Below are positions 28,054 through 37,963 of a stretch of 64,000 nt of DNA, piece after piece; the stretch's first letter is position 1, and each line of letters begins with the position of its first letter. The stretch is from Janthinobacterium sp. PAMC25594 (GTDB taxonomy: Bacteria; Pseudomonadota; Gammaproteobacteria; Burkholderiales; Burkholderiaceae_D): the NCBI RefSeq assembly GCF_019443505.1, contig NZ_CP080377.1:4340001-4404000 (forward strand). Direction: 5' to 3'. The position numbers were made by a program, and so were the translations under genes. The notes under the pieces were generated by a model that was not told the DNA's origin, made no database searches, and saw only the letters and a program-made list of their open reading frames with translations.

Positions 28054-29109
28054 ATGCTAGTAGTACGCGCCATCAACGCTTCTGACCTGGACGCCCTGTA
28101 CGGCTTGGCCAGCCAGGTCGGCACCGGCATGACCACCCTCAAGCCGGACATGAAAATGCTGGGCGACCGCCTGGCTATCGCCTGCGCCTCGTTCGCCGAA
28201 ACCATCGCGCCCGAAAAGCGCGACTACATGTTCGTCATGGAGGATACCGATACGGGCCGCCTGGCCGGCGTGTGCGCCATCAAGGGCGCCGTGGGCCTGG
28301 AAGAGCCGTTCTATAACTACCGCATCGGCACCCTGGTCCATTCGAGCCGCGAGCTCGACGTGTTTACGCGCATGGAAACGCTGTACCTGTCGAACGACCT
28401 GACGGGTAGCACGGAACTGTGCTCGCTGTTTCTGCACCCCGATTACCGCAGCGGCAACAACGGCAAGCTGCTGTCGAAAAGCCGCTTCCTGTTCATCGCC
28501 CAGTTCCCGCACCTGTTCACGGAAAAGCTGATCGCCGAAATGCGCGGCTACCAGGCGCCGGACGGCAGCTCGCCGTTTTATGAAGGTCTGGGCCGGCACT
28601 TCTTCAAGATGGATTTCCACCACGTCGACGACTTGACGAGCCTGGGCAAGAAATCCTTCATCGCCGAACTGATGCCGCGCCAGCCCATGTACGTGGCCTA
28701 CCTGCCCGACGAGGCGCAGGAAGTGATCGGCAAGGTGCATCTGAGCACGGCGCCCGCGCGCCGCCTGCTGGAACAGGAAGGCTTGCACTTCGAAGGCTAT
28801 GTCGACATTTTCGACGCCGGTCCCGTGCTGCAGGCGCGCGTGTCCGAGTTGCGCGCCATGCGCGACAGCATGCCCGCCGTGCTCGATGCCGCGACTGTGC
28901 CTGCGCTGGACGCCGGCGAGGTGGCGCAAGCCGAGCCTTACCTGGTGTCGAACACCGACCTGAAAGATTTCCGCATGATCGTCACCAGCGCCAATCCGCA
29001 CAGCGGCAAGATCGCGCTGGACAACGATGAACTGCACCTGCTGCGCTGCCACAACGGCGACACCGTGCGCACCTTGTCACTCAACCCGAGGAAGCATCCC
29101 CATGTCTAA
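28054..29109 (+). CDS. aruG: Arginine N-succinyltransferase, beta subunit
   Basis: A 351-residue AstA-family partner of AruF. ATG 28054 gives MLVVRAINASDLDALY, aligned with the AruF N-terminus; the reading frame open upstream lies inside aruF. Shared segments include TELCSLFLHPDYRSGNNGKL and ELMPRQPMYVAYLPDEAQ. It follows aruF by 13 bp and overlaps the astD start by eight bases, indicating tight translational coupling. Confidence 0.93.
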   Translation: MLVVRAINASDLDALYGLASQVGTGMTTLKPDMKMLGDRLAIACASFAETIAPEKRDYMFVMEDTDTGRLAGVCAIKGAVGLEEPFYNYRIGTLVHSSRELDVFTRMETLYLSNDLTGSTELCSLFLHPDYRSGNNGKLLSKSRFLFIAQFPHLFTEKLIAEMRGYQAPDGSSPFYEGLGRHFFKMDFHHVDDLTSLGKKSFIAELMPRQPMYVAYLPDEAQEVIGKVHLSTAPARRLLEQEGLHFEGYVDIFDAGPVLQARVSELRAMRDSMPAVLDAATVPALDAGEVAQAEPYLVSNTDLKDFRMIVTSANPHSGKIALDNDELHLLRCHNGDTVRTLSLNPRKHPHV

Positions 29110-30583
29110 TGTGAATACCACGCAATCGAACTTCATCAACGGCGCATGGCTGCCGGGCACGGGTCGCGAACTGCGCACCATCGACCCGTCGAACGGCAAG
29201 CAGACCTGGGCCAGCCTGGAAGCGACGGAAAACGAAGTCGAACAGGCTTGCCAGGCCGCCCGCGCGGCGTTCGAAGCATGGGCCGACATGCCGATCGAGG
29301 AGCGCATCGCCATCTGCGTGCGCTTTCGCGAACTGCTGAAAGTTCATGCGGAAGCGCTGGCGCTGCTGATCTCGGAAGAAGTGGGCAAGCCCTTGTGGGA
29401 ATCGCGCACGGAAGTGGCCACCATGGCCAACAAGATCGATATCTCGGTGCAGTCGTACCACGCGCGCACGGGCATCACGCAAAGCAAGATCGCCGATGGC
29501 GACGCCGTGCTGCGCCACCGCCCGCATGGCGTGTTCGGCGTCTTCGGCCCGTACAATTTCCCCGGTCACCTGCCGAACGGCCACATCGTGCCGGCCCTGA
29601 TCGCCGGTAACACCATCGTCTTCAAGCCCAGCGAATATGCGCCGCGCACGGCCGTGAAAACCGTGCAGCTGTGGCAGCAGGCCGGCTTGCCGGATGGCGT
29701 CGTCAACCTCGTCAACGGCGGACGCGATACGGGCGTGGCCCTGGGCGCCAATGCGCACCTCGACGGCGTGCTGTTTACGGGGTCCTGCCAGACGGGCATC
29801 AGCCTGCACCGCCAGTTCGGCGGCCAGCCGGGCAAGATGCTGGCGCTGGAAATGGGCGGCAACAACGCCCTGGTCGTGTGGGATGTGAAGGACGTCGATG
29901 CCGCCGTGCACCACGCGATCTTCTCCGCCTTCGTCTCGGCCGGCCAGCGCTGCACCTGCGCGCGCCGCCTGGTGGTGCAGGACAATGCCGCCGGTGTTGC
30001 TTTTGTGGCGCGCCTGGTGGAAGTGGCGGCTAAGCTGGGCATCGGCGCCTCCGACGCGCAGCCGCAACCCTTCATGGGCCCTGTGGTGTCCAGCGCCGTG
30101 GCCGCGCGCCTGGTGCAGGCGCAGGCGGATATGGTTGCCAAGGGCGGCACGGCCCTGCTGCAAATGCGCCAGTTGAATCCCGAGGCGGGTTTTGTCACGG
30201 CCGGCATCGTCGACGTGACCAACGCTGTCGGCATCCCCGACGAGGAATGGTTCGGCCCCCTGCTGCAGGTGATCCGCGTGGCCGATTTCGATGCGGCCCT
30301 GAAGGTGGCCAACGCCACCGAATTCGGCCTGGCCGCCGCGCTCCTGTCCGACGATCCGACGCTGTGGCAGCTGTTTCAAACGCGCGCGCGCGCCGGCATC
30401 ATCAACTGGAACCGTCCGACCACGGGCGCGGCCAGTACGGCGCCGTTCGGCGGCATCGGCAAGTCGGGCAACCACCGTCCTAGCGCCTATTACGCGGCCG
30501 ATTACTGCGCCTACCCGGTCGCCTCGATCGAGAACAGCGCGTTGGAAATGCCGGCCAAGCTGTCGCCCGGCCTGAATTTTTAA
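29102..30583 (+). CDS. astD: Succinylglutamate-semialdehyde dehydrogenase
   Basis: A 493-residue NAD-dependent aldehyde dehydrogenase, fourth AST step. Catalytic C284 (SAGQRCTCARR), general base E250 (LEMGGNN) and the NAD-site motif FTGSCQTG are present. ATG 29102 follows GAGGAAG and overlaps the aruG stop; an earlier in-frame codon at 29027 lies within aruG. It feeds succinylglutamate to AstE. Confidence 0.95.
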   Translation: MSNVNTTQSNFINGAWLPGTGRELRTIDPSNGKQTWASLEATENEVEQACQAARAAFEAWADMPIEERIAICVRFRELLKVHAEALALLISEEVGKPLWESRTEVATMANKIDISVQSYHARTGITQSKIADGDAVLRHRPHGVFGVFGPYNFPGHLPNGHIVPALIAGNTIVFKPSEYAPRTAVKTVQLWQQAGLPDGVVNLVNGGRDTGVALGANAHLDGVLFTGSCQTGISLHRQFGGQPGKMLALEMGGNNALVVWDVKDVDAAVHHAIFSAFVSAGQRCTCARRLVVQDNAAGVAFVARLVEVAAKLGIGASDAQPQPFMGPVVSSAVAARLVQAQADMVAKGGTALLQMRQLNPEAGFVTAGIVDVTNAVGIPDEEWFGPLLQVIRVADFDAALKVANATEFGLAAALLSDDPTLWQLFQTRARAGIINWNRPTTGAASTAPFGGIGKSGNHRPSAYYAADYCAYPVASIENSALEMPAKLSPGLNF

Positions 30584-30592
30584 GGACATCCC

Positions 30593-31933
30593 ATGCACAG
30601 CACGCGCGAATACAATTTTGACGGCCTGGTCGGGCCATCGCATAACTATGCCGGACTCTCGTTCGGCAACGTGGCCTCGTTCAGCAATGTGAAAAGCGCT
30701 TCGAATCCGAAGCAGGCCGCCTTGCAGGGCCTGGCCAAGATGCGCGCGCTGGCCGCGCGCGGCTTTGCGCAAGCCTTGCTGCCGCCGCAGGACCGGCCCA
30801 ATTTCCGCCTGCTGCGCTCTATCGGTTTCACGGGCACGGACGCCGAGGTGCTGGCGCGCGCCTACAAGGAATCCCCTGTGATTCTGGCCTGCGCGTATTC
30901 CGCTTCGCCCATGTGGACGGCGAATGCCGCCACGGTCAGCCCGTCAGCCGACACGCAGGACGGCCGCGTGCATTTCACGGCCGCCAACCTGAATAACAAG
31001 CTGCATCGCGCTTTCGAGCACGCGCAGTCGGCGCGCAGCCTGCGCGCCATCTTCGGCGATGAAAAACACTTCGCCGTGCATGACGCGCTGCCGTCGACGC
31101 CCGCCTTTGGCGACGAGGGCGCGGCCAACCACACGCGGCTGGGTGCGAACCACGGCGCGCCATCGGTGGAGTTGTTCGTGTATGGTCGGGTGGAGTTCGA
31201 TCCTTCCGCGCCGTCGCCGAAGCGCTATCCGGCGCGCCAGACCCTGGAAGCGTCGCAAGCTGTGGCGCGCCTGCATGGCCTGGACGCGAAGCGCACCGTG
31301 TATGTGCAGCAGAATCCGGAAGTGATCGACCAGGGCGTGTTCCATAACGACGTCATCGCCGTCGGCAATGGCAATGTGCTGTTCTATCACGAGCAGGCGT
31401 TTGCCGATGAAGGGGAAAGCCTGTCGCAGCTGCGCCGCGCCGTTGCCGCCACGGGCGCGCAACTGGACGCGCTGCGCGTGGACACGGGCCAGGTGCCGAT
31501 CCAGGATGCGGTGACCAGCTATCTGTTCAACAGCCAGTTGCTGACGAAAGAGGGCGGCAAGATGGCGCTGGTGATACCGCAGGAGTGCCAGGAAAACCGC
31601 GCCGTGTCGCGCTACCTGGAAGGCCTGGTGGCCAGCGGTGGACCCATCGATGAACTGATTCATTTCGACCTGCGCCAGAGCATGCGCAACGGCGGCGGGC
31701 CCGCCTGCCTGCGTTTGCGCGTGGCCCTGACGGAAACCGAAGCGCGCGCCATGCACCAGGACGTGATCATGACGGAAACGCTGTACCATCGGCTGGTGCA
31801 GTGGGTGGAAAAACACTACCGCGACCATCTGGAGCCGGGAGACCTGGCCGACCCGCAGCTGGCGCTGGAAGTGCATGCGGCGCTTGAAGAATTGACGATC
31901 ATCCTCAACTTACCTGGATTGTACGACTTGTAG
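30593..31933 (+). CDS. astB: N-succinylarginine dihydrolase
   Basis: A 446-residue AstB, second AST step: succinylarginine to succinylornithine, CO2 and two ammonia, using a guanidine-modifying pentein fold. The nucleophile is expected at C372 in [12 protein letters not shown]. The N-terminus [21 protein letters not shown] is family-diagnostic. It follows astD by nine bases. After it comes a 153-bp gap before glutamate dehydrogenase. Confidence 0.96.
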   Translation: MHSTREYNFDGLVGPSHNYAGLSFGNVASFSNVKSASNPKQAALQGLAKMRALAARGFAQALLPPQDRPNFRLLRSIGFTGTDAEVLARAYKESPVILACAYSASPMWTANAATVSPSADTQDGRVHFTAANLNNKLHRAFEHAQSARSLRAIFGDEKHFAVHDALPSTPAFGDEGAANHTRLGANHGAPSVELFVYGRVEFDPSAPSPKRYPARQTLEASQAVARLHGLDAKRTVYVQQNPEVIDQGVFHNDVIAVGNGNVLFYHEQAFADEGESLSQLRRAVAATGAQLDALRVDTGQVPIQDAVTSYLFNSQLLTKEGGKMALVIPQECQENRAVSRYLEGLVASGGPIDELIHFDLRQSMRNGGGPACLRLRVALTETEARAMHQDVIMTETLYHRLVQWVEKHYRDHLEPGDLADPQLALEVHAALEELTIILNLPGLYDL

Positions 31934-32086
31934 GCGATAGAAAAAACACAGAAAAAATCCGAGACAGACTATCCGTAGCACAGACAGAATTGGACGGGCG
32001 ACCCCCGTCTCTTGACACCGCTGCCGCCCAGCCACAAGCCCGAACGACAGCGTTGGACATTCACATTACCGTAATGGAGATGCAAG

Positions 32087-35000
32087 ATGAATCACACGCC
32101 ACAAGATTTGCGCACACAAACGCTGGAGCTGATTAACGCGGCTGGCAATGCGAACAAGGCGGCAGCGCCCGTCGTACAACTGGTGCAGGCATGGCTCGAC
32201 TCGCTCGACGCCGAAGATCTGGCCGATATCGCGCCCGACAGCCTGGCGCCCGTGCTGGTCGAGGGCTTCACGCAAGCGGCCAAGCGCACCGGCAGCGGCT
32301 GCCAAATCGCCACCCTGCGTTATGCCGATGGCCGTGGCGGCATGGCGAGCGCCTTGCTGATCCTGAACGAAGACATGCCTTACCTGGTCGACTCCATCGT
32401 CATGGCCATGCGCCGCCAGCACCTGGCCGTGCGCGGCGTGATGAACACCGTGCTGCCCGTGCGCCGCGCCGCTGACGGCAGCGTGGAAGCGGTGCGCCAG
32501 CCGGGCGACCCGCTCGAATCGTATGTGCTGGTGCTGCTCGACGAAGAGCTGGCGCCGGAAGCCCTGGCCGCGCTGGTCGCCGCCCTGGAGATGGTCGCGC
32601 GTGATGCCGCCATCGTGCGCCGCGACAGCGCCGCCATGGGCGAGCGCCTGGCCGCCGTCGCCGCCGCCCAGCATGGGGAAGAAGGCGCGGAAGTCGCCGC
32701 CTTCCTGGAATGGGCCCGCAGCGGTGGCTTTGAAGTGTTCGGCTACGCCTATTACCGCGTCAAGCCGGGCGTGCGCGAACTGGAACGCGACATCCCGAGC
32801 CGCGTCGGCGTGCTGCAGGATACGGCGCACCCCGTGTACGGCACCTGCCTGGCGAATATTCCCGGCGACTTCGATACCCTGGCCAAGCGCGAATCGGCGC
32901 TGTCCATCGTCAAGGCCGACGTGGCGGGTACTTTGCACCGCGACCAGCAGCTCGATTTCATCGGCGTGCGCGACATGGATGCGCAAGGCGCCATCCTGGG
33001 CGAGCATTGCTTCGTCGGCCTGTTCACCCGCGCCGGCAATTCCACCCCGCTGGCGGCGCTGCCGTTTGCGCGCGGCCGCGTGGCCAAGGTGCTGAGCCTG
33101 GCCGGCGTACGCCAGCAAGGCTTCCGCGCCGAGAAATTCCGTGAAATCCTCGAATCCCTGCCGCGCACCGAAGCGCTGGAAGCGGACCTCGACTGGCTGG
33201 CGCAAGTATGCGGCGCCGTCGTGTCGCTGTACAAGCAGCCGCGCACCAAGGTCTTTGCGCGCCGCGACGTGTATGCGCGCCACCTGAACGTACTGGTCTA
33301 CCTGCCGCGCGAGCGCTACAGCGCCAGCGTCGCATCGAGCCTGGCAAAAGCCCTGCAAGCCAGTTCCGGCGCCACGCACGTGAGCACGCAAACCCTGGTG
33401 GCCGACGGCCCCCTGGCGCGCGTCTACCTGATCGCCCACGCCGCCCGTTACCCGCTGGACCTGGAAACGGATATCGAACAGCCGTTGCTGGGCGTGCTCG
33501 ATGGCTGGCATAACGGCTTTGCCGCCGTGGCCGACGCCGTGCCCGACGTGGCCCTGCGCGCCAGCCTGCGCAAACTCTGCGCTACGTTACCGCTCGATTA
33601 CGTTGCCGCCACCGCGCCGGCCGTCGCCTTCCGCGACCTCGACACCATCCTGCGCAACACCGATCCATCGCATGTAGCCGTGCGCATCGAGACGGGCGCC
33701 GTCACCACGATTCGCCTGTATTCGGCCAACAAGGTGCCGCCGCTGTCGGCCATCCTGCCGGCGCTGCATAACGCGGGCGTGGCGATCGACCGCGAGCAGG
33801 CCTTCTCGATTTCGCCACTGGACGGCACGCGCTATTTCGTCACCAGCCTGACGGTCGATGCCGCCAGTGCGGCGAAACTGGCGCAGCCATCGGTCGTCGC
33901 CGTGGCGCAGGAATTGTTTGCCGCCCTGTTCAACGACACGGCCGAAGATGGCCGCCTGAATGGCCTCGTCATCGAAGGCGGCCTGTCGACGCGCGAAGTG
34001 CAACTGGTGCGCGCCTACACCAGCTACTGGCGCCAGACGGGCAGCCGCTTCTCGGTGCGCTATATTGCCGAAAGCCTGCGCAAGCAGCCGGCGCACGTGA
34101 AAGCCCTGGTCGACGCCTTCCTGCAGCGCTTCGATCCATCGCTGTCCGACGCGCAGCACGCGGCGGCCCTGGAGGCGATCGCCACCATCAAGGCCGGCCT
34201 GCCATCCGTGAACCATGCCGATACCGAGGAAATCCTCGGCGCGCTGGCCGACCTGATGGCTGCCACCCTGCGCACCAGCTACTTCCAGAATAATCAACAA
34301 GGCGACAAGATCATCTTCAAGTTCGACACCAGCAGCCTGGCGCTGGTGCCGGAACCGCGTCCTTACCGCGAGATTTTCGTCTTCTCGCGCCGCTTCGAAG
34401 GCGTGCACTTGCGCGGCGGCCCTGTCGCCCGTGGCGGCTTGCGCTGGTCCGACCGCATGGAAGACTACCGCACCGAAGTGCTGGGCCTCGTCAAGGCCCA
34501 GATGGTCAAGAATGCCGTCATCGTGCCGGCCGGCGCGAAGGGCGGTTTTGTCTGCAAGATGATGCCGAAAGACGCCGTGCGCGAAACCATCGCGGCCGAA
34601 GGCGAAGCCGTCTACCGCCTGTTCATTTCCAGCCTGCTGGAAGTGACGGACAACCGTTCGCTGGGCAATATCGTCCCGCCAGTCGACACCGTGTGTTTTG
34701 ACGATGCCGATCCATACCTGGTGGTGGCTGCCGACAAAGGCACGGCCACGTTCTCGGACATCGCCAACGGCATCGCCGTGCAGCGCGGTTTCTGGCTCGG
34801 CGACGCGTTCGCCTCGGGCGGCTCGAACGGCTACGACCACAAGAAGCTGGGCATCACCGCCAAGGGCGCATTCGAAGCCGTGAAACGCCACTTCTATGAA
34901 ATGGACCATGACTTGAACACCACCCCGATCACCATGGTCGGCGTGGGCGACATGTCGGGCGACGTGTTCGGCAACGGCGTATTGCTGTCGCGCCAGCTGA

Positions 35001-36796
35001 AACTGGTGGCCGCATTCGACCACCGCCACATCTTCCTCGACCCGACACCGGACGTCGCCGTCTCGTTCGAAGAGCGCGCGCGCCTGTTCGCCTTGCCGCG
35101 CTCCTCGTGGGACGACTACAACAAGGACTTGATCTCGGCGGGTGGCGGCGTGTATCCGCGTTCCGCGCGCACGATCGAGCTGTCGCCGCAAATTCGCGCC
35201 GCGCTCGATATTGCCGAGACCTCACTGGCGCCGGAAGAGCTGATGCACCGCATCCTGAAATCCCCGGTGGACCTGTTCTACAACGGCGGCATCGGCACCT
35301 ACATCAAGGCTTCCACCGAGACGCACGCACAGGTGAAGGACCGCGCCAACGACCATATCCGCGTCAGCGGCAATGAGCTGCGCGTGAAAGTGGTGGCCGA
35401 AGGCGGCAACCTGGGTGCGACGCAGGCAGGCCGCATCGAGTTCGCGCTGACGGGTGGACGCATCTTCACCGATGCGATCGACAATTCGGCCGGCGTGGAT
35501 TGCTCGGACCATGAAGTGAACGTGAAAATCTGGCTGGACGTGGAAGTCAATGCGGGCAAGTTGACGGAAGCCGAACGCAATCGCGAGCTGTATGCGATGA
35601 CGGACGACGTCGAGCGCCTGGTCTTGCGCGACAACACGCAGCAGACGCATTTGCTGGTGCGCGAATTGCAGGCGCAAGGCGAGAGTGCCGTGCAGGATGG
35701 CTATGCCGCGCTGATCGCCAGCCTGGAAGAAGAGGGCGCCCTGTCGCGCGAACTGGAGCAGCTGCCGTCGGTGGCCGAACTGGCGCGTCGCAAGGCCGAT
35801 GGTCGTGGCTTGACGACGCCGGAACTGGCGGTGGTGATCGCCAACGTGAAGAACCGCTTCAAGCGCATCCTGTCCGCGCTGCCTTTGATCGATGAAACGT
35901 GGGCCGAGCCGGTCCTGAAACCGTACTTCCCGTCGCTGCTGGTGGAAACCCGTTCGGCGCTGGACCACCCGCTGGCCAATGCCATCCTGGCGACCGTGCT
36001 GGCCAATGAAGTGATCAACCGCTGCGGCCCGCTGATGATCCGCAACCTGGCGGCGGAACACGGCGTGGACGAGTCGGCCGTGATCCTGGCCTGGGGCCAG
36101 GCCTGGGTGGCGCTGAACCTGGCGCCCGTGTTCGACGCGCTCGATGCGGATGCGTTGACGATTCCGCGCGCCGTGTCGATCAAGGTTGACGCGCAAACGC
36201 GCGTGCTGCAGCAAACCATGATCACTGGCGTGCTGTCCGTGCCGGCCGAGCAATTGCGTGGCGCCGGCCTGGCCGAACTGACGCGCTTGTTTGGTGCGGA
36301 ATCGAAGCGCGAACTGCTGCAAGCCGTTGGCATCAAGTCCGAAGCGGCGCTGGTGCCGGGCCTGACGCCGGCCTTCGTGCAGGCGTGGGATGCGGTCGAC
36401 GCGCTGGAAGTCGTCGCCGGCTTCCTGTTCCCGGCCCTGTCCGTGCCGCGTCCTGCGGCGATGGACCTGGCCGCCTTCCTGCAAGTGGGCCTGGCCCTGC
36501 GCAGCCAGGCGGGCATCGACACGCTGGAACGTGGCCTGAAGCTGGCCGCGCAAGGCAAATCGCAGGAGCAGTTGCGCAACTACGCGCAGCAAGCGCTGCG
36601 CCGCACGCAACAGCGTCTGCTGACGCAGGTGCTGGCACGCGCCGAGCAAGGCAATGCGGGCCAGGCCGTCGATGCGGTGACGGGCGCGCTGGGTCTGTCG
36701 GCGTATGTGGCGACGACGGAACTGGAGCAAGCCATGCTGGACGTGTGGACGCTCTCCGAGGCTGTGAATAAAGTGACAGTGGAAGCGGCGGTGTAA
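32087..36796 (+). CDS. gdhB: NAD-specific glutamate dehydrogenase, large (180-kDa) type
   Basis: A 1569-residue member of the large NAD-GDH family known from Streptomyces and from Pseudomonas (GdhB), which deaminates glutamate to 2-oxoglutarate. A long N-terminal regulatory region (about 1-700) precedes the catalytic domain, where GAKGGFVCKM holds the lysine K818 and RGGLRWSDRMEDYRTEVLGL, VGVGDMSGDVFGNG mark the dehydrogenase core; a helical C-terminal region follows. GGAGAT at 32074 precedes the ATG. It lies between astB and astE; its stop overlaps the astE start (TAATG). In Pseudomonas ArgR also activates gdhB. Confidence 0.95.
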   Translation: MNHTPQDLRTQTLELINAAGNANKAAAPVVQLVQAWLDSLDAEDLADIAPDSLAPVLVEGFTQAAKRTGSGCQIATLRYADGRGGMASALLILNEDMPYLVDSIVMAMRRQHLAVRGVMNTVLPVRRAADGSVEAVRQPGDPLESYVLVLLDEELAPEALAALVAALEMVARDAAIVRRDSAAMGERLAAVAAAQHGEEGAEVAAFLEWARSGGFEVFGYAYYRVKPGVRELERDIPSRVGVLQDTAHPVYGTCLANIPGDFDTLAKRESALSIVKADVAGTLHRDQQLDFIGVRDMDAQGAILGEHCFVGLFTRAGNSTPLAALPFARGRVAKVLSLAGVRQQGFRAEKFREILESLPRTEALEADLDWLAQVCGAVVSLYKQPRTKVFARRDVYARHLNVLVYLPRERYSASVASSLAKALQASSGATHVSTQTLVADGPLARVYLIAHAARYPLDLETDIEQPLLGVLDGWHNGFAAVADAVPDVALRASLRKLCATLPLDYVAATAPAVAFRDLDTILRNTDPSHVAVRIETGAVTTIRLYSANKVPPLSAILPALHNAGVAIDREQAFSISPLDGTRYFVTSLTVDAASAAKLAQPSVVAVAQELFAALFNDTAEDGRLNGLVIEGGLSTREVQLVRAYTSYWRQTGSRFSVRYIAESLRKQPAHVKALVDAFLQRFDPSLSDAQHAAALEAIATIKAGLPSVNHADTEEILGALADLMAATLRTSYFQNNQQGDKIIFKFDTSSLALVPEPRPYREIFVFSRRFEGVHLRGGPVARGGLRWSDRMEDYRTEVLGLVKAQMVKNAVIVPAGAKGGFVCKMMPKDAVRETIAAEGEAVYRLFISSLLEVTDNRSLGNIVPPVDTVCFDDADPYLVVAADKGTATFSDIANGIAVQRGFWLGDAFASGGSNGYDHKKLGITAKGAFEAVKRHFYEMDHDLNTTPITMVGVGDMSGDVFGNGVLLSRQLKLVAAFDHRHIFLDPTPDVAVSFEERARLFALPRSSWDDYNKDLISAGGGVYPRSARTIELSPQIRAALDIAETSLAPEELMHRILKSPVDLFYNGGIGTYIKASTETHAQVKDRANDHIRVSGNELRVKVVAEGGNLGATQAGRIEFALTGGRIFTDAIDNSAGVDCSDHEVNVKIWLDVEVNAGKLTEAERNRELYAMTDDVERLVLRDNTQQTHLLVRELQAQGESAVQDGYAALIASLEEEGALSRELEQLPSVAELARRKADGRGLTTPELAVVIANVKNRFKRILSALPLIDETWAEPVLKPYFPSLLVETRSALDHPLANAILATVLANEVINRCGPLMIRNLAAEHGVDESAVILAWGQAWVALNLAPVFDALDADALTIPRAVSIKVDAQTRVLQQTMITGVLSVPAEQLRGAGLAELTRLFGAESKRELLQAVGIKSEAALVPGLTPAFVQAWDAVDALEVVAGFLFPALSVPRPAAMDLAAFLQVGLALRSQAGIDTLERGLKLAAQGKSQEQLRNYAQQALRRTQQRLLTQVLARAEQGNAGQAVDAVTGALGLSAYVATTELEQAMLDVWTLSEAVNKVTVEAAV

Positions 36797-37815
36797 TGAC
36801 GCAAGAAGTACGACAAGTTGGGCAGGGCGCTGGCGGCTTGCCGCCAGCCGTGCAGGCGTTGGCGCAGGCCGATTTCAGCGGCGTGGCGCAGCTGTTCGCC
36901 AACGCCGGTTTCACGGTGGCTTTGCCGGCGCCCGGCATGCTGCAAGTCGTCAAGCCGCAGGCCGATGCGGGGCGCGCCAGCGTGGCCGTCTCGGTGGGCG
37001 TGCATGGCGACGAGACGGGACCGATCGAAGTGCTGGCACATCTGCTCGACGCGCTGTCGCGCGATGCGTCGGCACTGGCCGTCGACCTGCTCGTCTGCGT
37101 GGGCAATGTCGATGCGATCCGGGCCGGCAAGCGTTTCATCGACGCCGACCTGAATCGCATGTTCCGCCCCGTGCGGGGCAGCCTGGCGCAAGCGGCGGAA
37201 AGCGCGCGCGCCGATGAAATGATCGCTGCGACAAAAGCGTTCTTTGACGCGGCCGGCCCCGTGCGCTGGCACCTGGATTTGCACACGGCCATCCGGCCTT
37301 CCGTGTACCCCACGTTTGCCATCGTGCCGGACCTGGTGGCCGACGACGCCAAGGCGCAGCTGATCGATTGGCTGGGCCAGGCGGCCATCGGCGCCATCAT
37401 CATGAACCCGCAGTCGGCCGGCACCTACAGCTATTATTCGGCCGAGCATTTCGGCGCGGCCGCCAGCACGGTGGAACTGGGCCGCGTGGGCACCCTGGGG
37501 CAGAACGATTTGTCCCTGTTCGACGACGTGTCGCGGGCGCTGGACGGCCTGTTGCGCGGCCTGCCTGCGCAAGCCGTCAAGGCGCAACCGCACGTGTTCA
37601 AGGTGGCGCAGGAAATCATCAAGCACAGCGATGAATTCCGCATGGCGTTTGATCGCGGCACGCAGAATTTCACCTCCCTGCCGCAACATGCCGTGATCGC
37701 CAGCGATGGCGACCATGTGTACACGGTGCAGCACGCGGAAGAACTGGTGGTGTTCCCGAACCCGGACGTGCGGGTTGGCTTGCGCGCGGGCTTGATGGTG
37801 GTGCGCGTTTCTTGA
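36796..37815 (+). CDS. astE: Succinylglutamate desuccinylase
   Basis: A 339-residue Zn-dependent AstE, last AST step: succinylglutamate to succinate and glutamate. Zn ligands H70 and E73 (GVHGDETGP) and H163 (LDLHTAIR) are present. ATG 36796 overlaps the gdhB stop by one base, so the enzyme that makes glutamate is translated together with the one that oxidises it. A strong terminator follows at 37840. Confidence 0.95.
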   Translation: MTQEVRQVGQGAGGLPPAVQALAQADFSGVAQLFANAGFTVALPAPGMLQVVKPQADAGRASVAVSVGVHGDETGPIEVLAHLLDALSRDASALAVDLLVCVGNVDAIRAGKRFIDADLNRMFRPVRGSLAQAAESARADEMIAATKAFFDAAGPVRWHLDLHTAIRPSVYPTFAIVPDLVADDAKAQLIDWLGQAAIGAIIMNPQSAGTYSYYSAEHFGAAASTVELGRVGTLGQNDLSLFDDVSRALDGLLRGLPAQAVKAQPHVFKVAQEIIKHSDEFRMAFDRGTQNFTSLPQHAVIASDGDHVYTVQHAEELVVFPNPDVRVGLRAGLMVVRVS

Positions 37816-37839
37816 TTGTCCAGTCATCGTATCGCCTCA

Positions 37840-37876
37840 GGCGCCAGCCGGGATTTCCCGCCTGGCGCTTTTTTCA
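37840..37876 (+). terminator. Terminator of the ast-gdh operon
   Basis: GGCGCCAG-C-CGGGA, a two-base loop, TCCCG-C-CTGGCGC and TTTTTT. A long GC-rich stem about 25 bp after the astE stop. Confidence 0.9.
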
Positions 37877-37963
37877 TGAGAAAAATGCTGCATGGAAATA
37901 ATTATTTATTAAGCAATTAATTGATTTAAAATATTTACCCTTTGTAATTTTTTTGGACCGATC

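Noticed and set aside
32012..32040. Consensus -35 (TTGACA) as a gdhB promoter
   Set aside because: No acceptable -10 at 16-18 bp; kept only as a low-interest observation.
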